Shown here in pieces: positions 1 to 5,922 of a stretch of 8,321 nt of DNA. The stretch's first letter is position 1. The number at the start of each line of letters is the position of its first letter. A program made the position numbers and the translations under genes. Origin of the DNA: JANRKH01 sp033763595. GTDB lineage: Bacteria; Pseudomonadota; Alphaproteobacteria; Rickettsiales; Rickettsiaceae. Under the pieces are notes generated by a model. That model saw only the letters and a list, made by a program, of their open reading frames with translations, made no database searches and was not told the origin of the DNA. The stretch lies in contig JANRKH010000069.1 of the NCBI GenBank assembly GCA_033763595.1, positions 1 through 8,321 of the forward strand, written 5' to 3'.

Positions 1-756
1 TCATCTCTTGCATCTATCATACCTGGAACATTAATAGTAGATAAGGTACTTACTCGTGTTAATGACTTTGTAAAAACAAAAGAATTAAAGACAAGCGCAA
101 GGAAAATAACTCATCTTGCAGCAACTGATATAGAAATATATAATTTTGCTGGAAAACTTGTAAATAGGATAGTGTCTAATTCTGATTATCAGCAGAAAAT
201 ATTAAGCCTAACAGAAACTTCATTTGAAGAAGAAGATAGAAGATTCATTGATAAAATAAGAAAACTCTTTGAAACAATAGGACAAACATTCGATGAAGTT
301 CTATATGGCGCAAAATATAAATCTTTACATGAAAAGCTTGGCGCAATTGATGCAGGTAAGTTAATAGAGACTTATTTGGCTGATGAGAATATTGTTATTC
401 ACACAGAAGAAGATAAAGAAAAACTAGCTAATAGATTCTATGAAGAGATAATATCACACACCCATAACTCCTCATACATAACGCAGCAGACTCTACATAG
501 TAGAAGTATATTCATCTTGCAAGGCATAATATATGATGACCCACTTCTTAACTTCCTATCTAAAAAGGAAAATAGAGAAATGCTCAAAGAATTAACAAAA
601 TATCCACTCACTTCAAGAGGAGTTAGTAAGCTTACAGATATTTTTGACTATAAAGATTCTACTGAGGATCAAGTAAGATCATCAATAACAGAAACTGCGC
701 CAAACACCTTACTTGGCCTGATCGAGCAAGAGTCTAGCGAACTTTATCAGGGTTGA
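1..756 (+). CDS. Hypothetical protein, 5'-truncated by the window edge
   Basis: The frame is open from base 1 to a TGA at 754-756, giving 251 visible residues, so the gene begins upstream of the window. A GTG at 172 is in frame, but the 57 codons before it also read as normal protein (for example IPGTLIVDKVLTRVNDF), so I do not take it as the start. The product is soluble, charged and apparently mostly helical, rich in Glu, Lys, Leu and Ile, with no membrane segment, signal peptide or catalytic motif that I recognise. It could be the C-terminal part of a larger helical-repeat or host-interaction protein, but nothing proves that. The C-terminus may be shortened: codons after the stop still look protein-like (see the next feature). 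It converges with mgtE. Coding status is well supported by length and composition; function is unknown. Confidence 0.75.
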   Translation, partial: SSLASIIPGTLIVDKVLTRVNDFVKTKELKTSARKITHLAATDIEIYNFAGKLVNRIVSNSDYQQKILSLTETSFEEEDRRFIDKIRKLFETIGQTFDEVLYGAKYKSLHEKLGAIDAGKLIETYLADENIVIHTEEDKEKLANRFYEEIISHTHNSSYITQQTLHSRSIFILQGIIYDDPLLNFLSKKENREMLKELTKYPLTSRGVSKLTDIFDYKDSTEDQVRSSITETAPNTLLGLIEQESSELYQG

Positions 757-871
757 GTTCTAGAAGGCTTAGTCATTCCAAATTCTTAGTAAAATAATAG
801 ACCCTGTTTCACAAAGCTTCCTCAAGAAAGAAGTGCAAGCAGAATACGTAGCAAAAAGACCGGAGGTATAA
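757..871 (+). pseudogene. Possible decayed 3' continuation of the upstream gene
   Basis: Directly after the TGA at 754-756 the same frame continues as VLEGLVIPNS before a TAG at 787-789. The +1 frame is open from 773 and from about 785 reads LSKIIDPVSQ, then SFLKKEVQAEYVAKRPEV, ending at a TAA at 869-871. The composition resembles the upstream protein. One stop plus one frameshift would join these pieces into a longer ancestral C-terminus. This is inference from reading frames only: the segments are short and could be open by chance. The last stop lies five bases before the palindromic element at 876-983. Confidence 0.3.
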
Positions 872-875
872 TATA

Positions 876-983
876 ATACCAAATCCCATTTTTAAGTACT
901 TTCTTCTAGCTCGTCACTCACCTAACACGAGAGTAGGCTTCGTGACTTGCTCCTAGTATTATTTAATTCTAGAGATTTGGTAT
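876..983. repeat. Nested palindromic MITE-like element between convergent genes
   Basis: A perfect 10-bp inverted repeat, ATACCAAATC at 876-885 and GATTTGGTAT at 974-983, bounds 108 bp. Inside it are further arms in nested order: CTAG 906-909 with CTAG 953-956, GTCAC 913-917 with GTGAC 942-946, and CCTA 921-924 with TAGG 934-937. The whole unit could fold into one imperfect hairpin. TA dinucleotides sit within the termini, which would suit an element that duplicates TA on insertion, but no unambiguous target duplication is visible. The position between two convergent genes suggests it may also end transcription from one or both sides. It could be a small non-autonomous transposon or a rickettsial-type palindromic repeat; I cannot assign a family. 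Confidence 0.5.
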
Positions 984-1007
984 AATTTCCGTTTTTGGCG
1001 TGACGAC

Positions 1008-2384
1008 TCATGTAAGAGTTAATTTTGCAAGGCCGAGAAAAATAAGAAACCCAATTCCATCAGTAAATGCAGCGACTATGACCCCTGAAGATAAAGCCGG
1101 GTCTTGTTTGCATTTATCTAGTGCTATAGGTATTGTTGACCCGAGGAGGCCTCCTAACAGGAAATTTATAATAACCGAGGCGCCAAAAACTTGTGCCAGT
1201 AAAATATCATTAAACGTATAAGCCACAATGACCCCGCCAAGTAAAGCAAAAGCAGAGCCATTAATACCGCACGTTAAAAACTCCTTTAAAATAAGCCTTA
1301 TGCTCCTGGACTTTGATGTATCTTTGTTAGTAATAGCCATTATCGTAACAGTCATTGTTTGCATTGCAGCATTGCCGCTCATCGATGTAACTAGAGACAT
1401 CAATGAAGCAAGAGCAACAATTTTTTGGATCGTATCCTCAAAGAAATTAATAACAATCACAGTAAAGCAAGCGGCTATGAGATTCAAAAATAGCCAGGGA
1501 AATCTTTGCTTCGCTGCTGTTGCCGATGTTTCATAAGTGTCTATTTCATTCACCCCTCCAAAATGCAAAAGCGCATCCTCTGCCTGCTCTTCAATAATAA
1601 ATAACATATTTTCAATCGAAATTGTACCTACCACTTTGCCAGCCTTGCTTATAACGGGAACAACCGTAAGGGCGTAGTGCTTAAAAATATAAGATAGATC
1701 ATTTAGCGAGGTGTTTGTATCAGCTATTTTAAAGTCGTTATGAATGATATTTTTTAAAGCAACTGTCCTTGGGCTTTTTAATAATTCACACAAACTGACT
1801 GTTCCAACTGGCTGGTTTTTATTATTTACTACTACTACTGCATGAAATTCATCTGGTAAATTTTTAGCTACTCGCAGCGAGTCTACTGCTTGACCCACGG
1901 TCCAATGCTCATAAAATAATGTATATTTTTTAGACATTACTCTTCCTGCCGTATGCTCAGGATAGTTAATGCCCTCGAGTATGTGAAGACGATTTTCTTC
2001 AGGTAAAAGCTCTAGCAACTCCGAACTAAGATCATCCTCGAGCTCATCGATAAATTCAACAGCATCTTGCACGTCCATTTTACTAACGAACTCTGCTATG
2101 GTTTTACGCCCATAAAAATCAACAGCTAGCATAATTGATCTTGAGCTTAAAAGAACCAATAATTCTGGGTTAAAATTATCTCTAACAATTGAAAAAACCG
2201 TACAAGCATTTTCATAAGATAAATTATCTATTAAATCTGCAAGGTCTGCTTGGTGAAGTTCTAGAATTGTTTGCTTTGCGCTATCGAGGTTATTTTCCGA
2301 GAGTAGAGTCTTGATTTGCTCAAATTTTGAGTAAATGTCATTGTGGCTTATGATTTCGGTAATATTCTCGTCTTTGTTGTGCAT
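1008..2384 (-). CDS. mgtE: Magnesium transporter MgtE
   Basis: A 458-residue protein with the full MgtE architecture. It has an acidic helical N-terminal domain (about 30-135, rich in LxxLLPEE-like helices), a tandem CBS pair (about 145-265, with HAVVVVNNKNQPVGTVS and VVPVISKAGKVVGTIS), then a C-terminal domain with about five membrane helices (about 295-457). Family signatures in the membrane part are SGNAAMQ (336-342), DPALSS (428-433) and FTDGIG (440-445); Asp442 matches the conserved pore aspartate of MgtE. The family forms homodimeric inner-membrane Mg2+ channels gated by Mg2+ binding to the cytosolic domains. Length is normal for the family. The ATG at 2384 is the only sensible start, the next Met being residue 86; AGGGG lies just upstream with tight spacing. 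It is monocistronic and convergent with the gene at the left edge. Confidence 0.95.
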   Translation of the reverse strand: MHNKDENITEIISHNDIYSKFEQIKTLLSENNLDSAKQTILELHQADLADLIDNLSYENACTVFSIVRDNFNPELLVLLSSRSIMLAVDFYGRKTIAEFVSKMDVQDAVEFIDELEDDLSSELLELLPEENRLHILEGINYPEHTAGRVMSKKYTLFYEHWTVGQAVDSLRVAKNLPDEFHAVVVVNNKNQPVGTVSLCELLKSPRTVALKNIIHNDFKIADTNTSLNDLSYIFKHYALTVVPVISKAGKVVGTISIENMLFIIEEQAEDALLHFGGVNEIDTYETSATAAKQRFPWLFLNLIAACFTVIVINFFEDTIQKIVALASLMSLVTSMSGNAAMQTMTVTIMAITNKDTSKSRSIRLILKEFLTCGINGSAFALLGGVIVAYTFNDILLAQVFGASVIINFLLGGLLGSTIPIALDKCKQDPALSSGVIVAAFTDGIGFLIFLGLAKLTLT

Positions 2385-2410
2385 AAGCCCCTGAATATGT
2401 TTGTGTGCGT

Positions 2411-2437
2411 ACTATATTGAACTGTCTAGTGTTCCAA
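2411..2437 (-). promoter_or_regulatory. Probable mgtE promoter
   Basis: On the minus strand TTGGAA (2437-2432) and TATAGT (2416-2411) are separated by 15 nt, resembling sigma-70 boxes with slightly short spacing. Transcription would begin near 2404, leaving a leader of about 20 nt before the mgtE ATG. There is therefore no room for an M-box type magnesium riboswitch if this promoter is the one used. Confidence 0.4.
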
Positions 2438-2627
2438 AAAAATTATTCTCATCTAATTAATAACCCATAGGATCAAGAGTCCTCTTTTATAAATTCTTTT
2501 TATCAGTAGGTATACTAATTACAAATTACAAAATTGATATTGACCTTTAGAACGAAACTCGAAAGACCTAGCATATTTAAATAAGCAAAATGCGAGTCCA
2601 TGAGCAATCTAATTCGAATTCAAGTTC

Positions 2628-2651
2628 AAAAAAACATCTACTAGGGTAGAT
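2628..2651 (-). terminator. Rho-independent terminator of tRNA-Leu
   Basis: Read on the minus strand, a perfect 6-bp stem (ATCTAC/GTAGAT) with a 4-nt loop at 2651-2636 is followed, after one base, by seven consecutive T at 2634-2628. It starts about 26 nt past the CCA end of tRNA-Leu, the expected place. The stem is weak in GC, but the T-run and geometry are good. Confidence 0.65.
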
Positions 2652-2676
2652 TCAATATATAAATATCAATTTATGT

Positions 2677-2761
2677 TGGTGCGGCCAAGAAGATTTGAAC
2701 TTCCACTCCTTGCAGAACAGCGCCCTCAACGCTGCGCGTCTACCAATTCCGCCATGGCCGC
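2677..2761 (-). tRNA. tRNA-Leu, anticodon GAG
   Basis: The minus strand folds as a class II tRNA of 85 nt including an encoded CCA. The acceptor stem GCGGCCA pairs with TGGCCGC, the discriminator is A, and CCA follows. The D-arm contains GGAATTGGTAGAC. The anticodon stem CAGCG/CGCTG encloses the loop TTGAGGG, giving anticodon GAG, which reads CUC/CUU. A long variable arm (TTCT-GCA-AGGA) and a T-arm GGAAG-TTCAAAT-CTTCT complete it. The long variable arm and GAG anticodon both identify leucine. Confidence 0.95.
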
Positions 2762-2769
2762 ACAAATAT

Positions 2770-2799
2770 TTTATATCTTTCTCATTATTTTATTGCCTA
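2770..2799 (-). promoter_or_regulatory. Possible tRNA-Leu promoter
   Basis: On the minus strand TATAAA (2775-2770) lies 18 nt from TAGGCA (2799-2794), a 4/6 match to the -35 box. Transcription would start within a few bases of the tRNA 5' end at 2761. The -35 box lies inside the left arm of the inverted repeat described at 2792-2940, so that element may supply part of the promoter. The AT richness of the region makes a chance match possible. Confidence 0.35.
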
Positions 2800-2940
2800 A
2801 AAACTCTTGTAAGCTCATGCTTAGCACTAAACATGGCTACTCGGTTTGACTGGTACTGCAAGAATTAGCTTCAAAACTTGCAACAGGTTTTACCATAACC
2901 AAAGTACCGAAATATATCAATAAATACAATTTTAGGCAAT
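2792..2940. repeat. 149-bp element bounded by an 11-bp inverted repeat
   Basis: ATTGCCTAAAA (2792-2802) and its exact reverse complement TTTTAGGCAAT (2930-2940) bound the segment. An internal arm TGCAAG (2857-2862) pairs with CTTGCA (2877-2882). A further partial copy of the end, TTATTGCCTAA, occurs at 3125-3135 in the same orientation as 2790-2800. There is no ORF inside and no clear target duplication outside. It may be a small non-autonomous mobile element inserted next to tRNA-Leu; the family is unknown. Confidence 0.4.
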
Positions 2941-3312
2941 TTCTTTTTTTAGAGGCTTTACCTATTTTTTTGATATTAATGACTATAGTGAGGGTTAGAC
3001 ATGGTAGCTTATTGTAAAAGCTAATTATTCAAAGGAATTTTTGGAACAATTAACTTTATTGACCAAAAAATGGAAATACGCAAACAGATGCGAAAGAACT
3101 TGGCAAAAAGCCGGTATATTGATCTTATTGCCTAATTAAGACTCAAAATTATAATATTAAGGTTAAAGTGACGATATTCAATTTGACGATATTCAATTTG
3201 ACGACATTCAATTTTATAAACTAATCCTCATAAGACCTATAAAACAAATATACTTACTATTACACAAATATTACACACCAACGTTATTTCATCATAGAAA
3301 TTATTATGATAT
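2941..3312. other. Non-coding spacer between the tRNA genes
   Basis: With the 149-bp element before it, this completes about 550 bp between tRNA-Leu and tRNA-Lys. It is AT-rich and carries the 15-bp tandem repeat at 3169-3213. It also has a start-less open stretch at 3008-3139 (plus strand, containing LTKKWKYANRCERTWQKAGI) that might be a gene fragment but has no support beyond being open. A hairpin ATCATAG/TTATGAT at 3291-3310 lies just past the 3' end of tRNA-Lys but has no T-run, so it is not a convincing terminator. Confidence 0.4.
3169..3213. repeat. Tandem repeat, 15 bp x 3
   Basis: Three head-to-tail copies of TGACGATATTCAATT lie at 3169-3183, 3184-3198 and 3199-3213. The first two are identical and the third differs by one base (GACATT). 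There are no spacers between copies. It lies in non-coding DNA between the tRNA genes and most probably arose by slippage. Confidence 0.9.
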
Positions 3313-3388
3313 TGGTGAGCCCGCCGGGATTCGAACCCGGGACACCCTGATTAAAAGTCAAGTGCTCTACCAGCTGAGCTACGGGCTC
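3313..3388 (-). tRNA. tRNA-Lys, anticodon TTT
   Basis: A canonical 76-nt class I tRNA on the minus strand, including an encoded CCA. The acceptor stem GAGCCCG pairs with CGGGCTC, with discriminator A. The D-arm is GCTC-AGCTGGTA-GAGC. The anticodon stem CTTGA/TCAGG carries the loop CTTTTAA, giving anticodon TTT. The T-arm is CCGGG-TTCGAAT-CCCGG. It is transcribed away from kdsB, in the same direction as tRNA-Leu 551 nt away, and each tRNA probably has its own promoter. Confidence 0.96.
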
Positions 3389-3403
3389 TTTGGACTTACG
3401 AGC

Positions 3404-3432
3404 TTTATGCATGAAAATTGGCTAAATGTCAA
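3404..3432 (-). promoter_or_regulatory. Probable tRNA-Lys promoter
   Basis: The minus strand has a perfect TTGACA (3432-3427), a 17-nt spacer and CATAAA (3409-3404), a 4/6 match to the -10 box. Transcription would begin near 3397, about nine bases before the mature tRNA 5' end at 3388. Exact -35, ideal spacing and position support it. Confidence 0.6.
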
Positions 3433-3531
3433 GAAAATACTTAAATTAAATATCCGAGCTTATACTGATAATTATATCTTCTATAGTTTAGTAATATTTT
3501 AATCCTTGCACAAAATTGTTTCATAAACTTC

Positions 3532-3559
3532 TTGCACATGAACCAAAAATCAATATATT
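3532..3559 (+). promoter_or_regulatory. Possible promoter of the kdsB operon
   Basis: TTGCAC (3532-3537), 16 nt, then TATATT (3554-3559): the -10 is a 5/6 match and the -35 is poor. It would give a transcript starting near 3566, about 85 nt before the small ORF at 3650. An exact direct repeat CTTGCACA at 3515-3522 and 3531-3538, 16 bp apart, overlaps the -35 and might be a regulator site, or chance. Bases 3389-3649 otherwise hold only this and the divergent tRNA-Lys promoter. Confidence 0.35.
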
Positions 3560-3633
3560 TTTAATTTTCGTGTAAATTAAACCATAAAAGCCAAGTTACT
3601 TCCTATAAATCTTAAATTGATCTTTATGATGCA

Positions 3634-3640
3634 AAAGGAG
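3634..3640 (+). promoter_or_regulatory. Strong Shine-Dalgarno before the small ORF
   Basis: AAAGGAG ends nine bases before the ATG at 3650. It is the best ribosome binding site ahead of kdsB, while kdsB itself (ATG 3730) has none in the preceding 15 bases. This is the main reason to treat the 25-codon ORF as possibly translated. Confidence 0.5.
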
Positions 3641-3649
3641 CAAAGATAA

Positions 3650-3727
3650 ATGCACAACAAGATTACTAATATTTTAAAAGAAGCAATTACAATAGTTATT
3701 GGTAGTATAAATTATAATAAATTGTAG
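3650..3727 (+). CDS. Possible 25-codon leader ORF upstream of kdsB
   Basis: ATG 3650 to TAG 3725-3727 encodes a 25-residue peptide beginning MHNKITNILKEA and ending NYNKL, with a short hydrophobic centre (ITIVIG). A good AAAGGAG lies nine bases upstream. Its stop is two bases before the kdsB ATG, and kdsB lacks its own Shine-Dalgarno, so ribosomes ending here could restart on kdsB. It is in a different frame from kdsB, so it is not an N-terminal extension. The first 11 bases of the ORF equal the first 11 of mgtE (ATGCACAACAA), which may be coincidence or the trace of an old duplication. I recognise no family. The alternative is a fortuitous ORF in a long leader. Confidence 0.4.
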   Translation: MHNKITNILKEAITIVIGSINYNKL

Positions 3728-3729
3728 AT

Positions 3730-4470
3730 ATGAATAATCCTGACTATTACAATGAAACATTGATAGTAATACCATCAAGAATAAATTCCACAAGGCTTCC
3801 AAAGAAGCCGCTTATTCAAATTGGAGATAAATCGATAATTGAACATGTAGTTTCAAATTTATCATCATCGGATTTCAAGAATATTTTGGTTGCAACTGAT
3901 AATGAAGAGATAGCTGCGCAAGTCAAGTCCTTAGGTGTAAATCATGTGATGACAGATCCTCATATTACAACAGGCACTGAAAGAGTTTATAAAGCATGGC
4001 AAATGCTTGAAAATAAAGACAAATTCAGATATATAGTTAATGTTCAAGGCGATATGCCTTTTATCTCGGCGACAACAGTTGCAAAACTTGTGGAAACTTT
4101 GGCAAGTACGAACGCAGATATTGTAACGCCAGTGCAAAAAGTGCCAAAAAGCAAAGTCATGGGCGAAAGCAACGTTAAAGTAGTTGTTGATAAAAATGAT
4201 AATGCTTTATTTTTCTCTCGTAGTTTCATACCTATATATGCTGAGGAATTTTTATATCACTATGGTATTTATGCATTTCGAGCAGAGTCTCTTGGCAAAT
4301 TTGTTGGACTTAAGCAATCATATTTAGAAAAAAACGAAAAACTTGAACAGTTAAGAGCATTAGAAGATGGAATGTTGATAAAGGTATGCTATGTTAATGA
4401 TGTTACAATTTCAGTAGATACAAAGGAGGATCTTGAAAAGGCAATTAATCATTACAATACCATCACCTAG
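3730..4470 (+). CDS. kdsB: 3-deoxy-manno-octulosonate cytidylyltransferase (CMP-Kdo synthetase)
   Basis: A cytosolic enzyme that activates Kdo with CTP to form CMP-Kdo, the donor for the inner core of LPS. At 246 residues it matches the family's usual length of about 250. It shows the N-terminal nucleotide-binding signature IPSRINSTRLPKKPL (14-28, with the conserved Lys at 26), LVATDNEEIA (53-62), TGTERVYKAW (81-90), NVQGDMPFI (104-112), ALFFSRSFIP (159-168), HYGIYAFR (177-184), LEQLRALEDG (205-214) and SVDTKEDLEKA (228-238, with a probable metal-binding Asp230). The usual QGDEP reads QGDMP here; I recall the same from rickettsial KdsB. It is the first recognised gene of a four-gene operon; its TAG overlaps the GTG of birA by one base. 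It has no own Shine-Dalgarno. Its presence implies that the organism makes, or recently made, Kdo-containing LPS. Confidence 0.95.
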   Translation: MNNPDYYNETLIVIPSRINSTRLPKKPLIQIGDKSIIEHVVSNLSSSDFKNILVATDNEEIAAQVKSLGVNHVMTDPHITTGTERVYKAWQMLENKDKFRYIVNVQGDMPFISATTVAKLVETLASTNADIVTPVQKVPKSKVMGESNVKVVVDKNDNALFFSRSFIPIYAEEFLYHYGIYAFRAESLGKFVGLKQSYLEKNEKLEQLRALEDGMLIKVCYVNDVTISVDTKEDLEKAINHYNTIT

Positions 4471-5231
4471 TGGAAAATCATTTAAGCTGGATCAATAAGT
4501 TTAATCTCGTTTTACTCGATGAGATAGATAGCACAAACGATGAAGCTAGGAGAATAGCTATGAGCCCTGGATCTCCTTCATATCTTGTTGTGTGCGCTAA
4601 GAAACAAACATTTGGCAGAGGAAGATCTGGTAAACAGTGGGAATCACCGCTTGGCAATCTTTTTATGTCAGTTATTGTGCCAATTAACCGTGATTTGGAA
4701 CAAATGTCCCAGCTCTCTTTTGTTGTTGGTCTCGCGCTTGAACGAGCTATATTAGGTTTTTTTAACAAATATTCGCTAAGGCCGCAAATAGAATTAAAGT
4801 GGCCCAATGATGTGCTTTTAAATGACAAAAAAGTAGCAGGTATTTTACTTGAATCAATTGATTCTAATGCAAAAAGCCTTGTGATAGGAATTGGAGTAAA
4901 CGTAACCCAAATGCCTTTTGTTCGGGATAAAATCATCACAAGTCTCTATAATGAGGGATTACGAGATCTGGACAATACAGATGTGCTTCACGCATTTATG
5001 CTTAATTTCGAAACACTTTATGATGAATGGAACATTGGTGGTTTTTTGTCAATAAGAGAAATGTGGTTAAAAAAAGCCAAAGGACTAGGTGACATAATCA
5101 CCGTAAGCACTGGAGCCTCAAGAATTTCAGGCAAATTCATGGATATAGATTTTAAAGGAAAAATAAGGCTTCATATTTCGAGTGGACAGATTCACTCAGT
5201 TAGCACAGGAGAATTGTTCTTTGGAGAATAA
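4470..5231 (+). CDS. birA: Biotin--[acetyl-CoA-carboxylase] ligase
   Basis: Biotin-protein ligase makes biotinyl-AMP and transfers biotin to the acceptor lysine of biotin carboxyl carrier proteins. The 253-residue protein has the catalytic domain from the start: EIDSTNDEA (18-26), the adenylate-binding loop GRGRSGKQW (49-57), LKWPNDVLLNDKKVAGILLE (109-128, with active-site Lys110), and GIGVNV (140-145). A C-terminal SH3-like domain follows (about 205-250, GKFMDIDFKGKIRLHI and STGELFFG). The N-terminal winged-helix found in E. coli BirA is absent, so this is a monofunctional class I ligase that cannot act as the bio-operon repressor. The GTG start at 4470 overlaps the kdsB stop (TAGTG); no upstream Shine-Dalgarno is visible and the STN motif at residue 21 leaves no room for a much later start. 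Confidence 0.94.
   Translation: MENHLSWINKFNLVLLDEIDSTNDEARRIAMSPGSPSYLVVCAKKQTFGRGRSGKQWESPLGNLFMSVIVPINRDLEQMSQLSFVVGLALERAILGFFNKYSLRPQIELKWPNDVLLNDKKVAGILLESIDSNAKSLVIGIGVNVTQMPFVRDKIITSLYNEGLRDLDNTDVLHAFMLNFETLYDEWNIGGFLSIREMWLKKAKGLGDIITVSTGASRISGKFMDIDFKGKIRLHISSGQIHSVSTGELFFGE
5207..5213 (+). promoter_or_regulatory. Shine-Dalgarno that fixes the trmJ start
   Basis: AGGAGAA lies within the 3' end of birA. The core AGGAG (5207-5211) is nine bases before TTG 5221, ideal spacing, whereas the upstream in-frame GTG at 5182 has no purine-rich site. This favours TTG 5221 as the start. Confidence 0.6.
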
Positions 5232-5922
5232 TTTTCCTGTTATCATACTTGTTGCGCCTCAGCTCGGCGAAAATATAGGCGCATGTGCAAGGGCGATGAA
5301 AAATTTTGGATTACATGAAATCCGCATAGTTAATCCAAGAGATGGATGGCCCAATCCGAAGGCCGTAAGCTCTGCGGTTGGAGCCTCAGATTTGATTTTA
5401 AGGGCCAAAATTTTTAACAATCTCAATGATGCAATTTCGGATCTTGAATATCTATACGCCACAACAAGCGTAAAAAGAGATATGAATAAAAATCATATTC
5501 TGTCGAAAAATATCACAAATCATTTCCAAAAAAATTTGAGAGTAGGAATTTTATTTGGCAGGGAAAATTGGGGACTAAATAACGAAGAAATTTCTTTGGC
5601 AAACGAGATTATTACAATCGACACAAATCCTGCGTTTTCGTCTCTTAACATAGCACAATCAGTACTTGTAATTTGCTATGAATTATTCAAGCAAATAGAT
5701 AGGCCAGATTTAACAAATAATCAATTACTTGCAACCAAAGAGGATATTGAGTTTTTCCAAAATCATCTAACAGAACGTCTATATAATAAAGGTTTTTTTA
5801 AGGTCAAAGAAAAGGAAAATCTCCTAAAACAAAAAATTCTCAATATTCTTACTAGGATCGACAAATTGTCTAGGCACGAAATACAAATACTTATGGGCAT
5901 TCTAAAAACATTAGATCAATGA
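5221..5922 (+). CDS. trmJ: tRNA (cytidine/uridine-2'-O-)-methyltransferase, TrmJ-like SPOUT family
   Basis: A SAM-dependent RNA 2'-O-methyltransferase of the TrmH/SpoU superfamily; TrmJ members modify position 32 in the tRNA anticodon loop. With the TTG start the protein has 233 residues. Motif 1 is VAPQLGENIGACARAMKNFG (11-30, with conserved Arg24), motif 2 is GILFGRENWGLNNEE (109-123), and motif 3 is SSLNIAQSVLV (140-150); the last two form the trefoil-knot SAM site. A charged helical extension of about 75 residues (160-233) is typical of TrmJ rather than the shorter TrmL. An alternative GTG at 5182 would add 13 poorly family-like residues and enlarge the overlap with birA from 11 to 50 nt. 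The TGA overlaps the holA ATG in ATGA. The family call is firm; the exact target nucleotide is by homology only. Confidence 0.88.
   Translation: MENNFPVIILVAPQLGENIGACARAMKNFGLHEIRIVNPRDGWPNPKAVSSAVGASDLILRAKIFNNLNDAISDLEYLYATTSVKRDMNKNHILSKNITNHFQKNLRVGILFGRENWGLNNEEISLANEIITIDTNPAFSSLNIAQSVLVICYELFKQIDRPDLTNNQLLATKEDIEFFQNHLTERLYNKGFFKVKEKENLLKQKILNILTRIDKLSRHEIQILMGILKTLDQ

Noticed and set aside
172..756. Treating GTG 172 as the start of the first gene
   Set aside because: The frame is open and protein-like back to base 1 and there is no ribosome site before 172, so the gene is cut by the window edge.
797..815. TAGACCCTGTTTCACAAAG as an insertion-sequence terminus
   Set aside because: It vaguely recalls IS5-type ends, but there is no matching inverted copy and no transposase nearby; the segment is better read as a gene tail.
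1000..1536. Plus-strand open frames at 1000-1221 and 1228-1536
   Set aside because: They are antisense to the membrane and CBS regions of mgtE, which has full family signatures; they are shadow frames.
3169..3213. CRISPR array
   Set aside because: The three 15-bp copies abut with no spacers, are too short for CRISPR repeats, and no cas gene is present.
3291..3310. Hairpin past the tRNA-Lys 3' end as a terminator
   Set aside because: The stem is AT-rich with a wobble pair and there is no T-run after it on the minus strand.
3931..4939. Minus-strand open frames opposite kdsB and birA
   Set aside because: They lie antisense to genes with clear conserved motifs, have no ribosome sites and do not resemble proteins I know.
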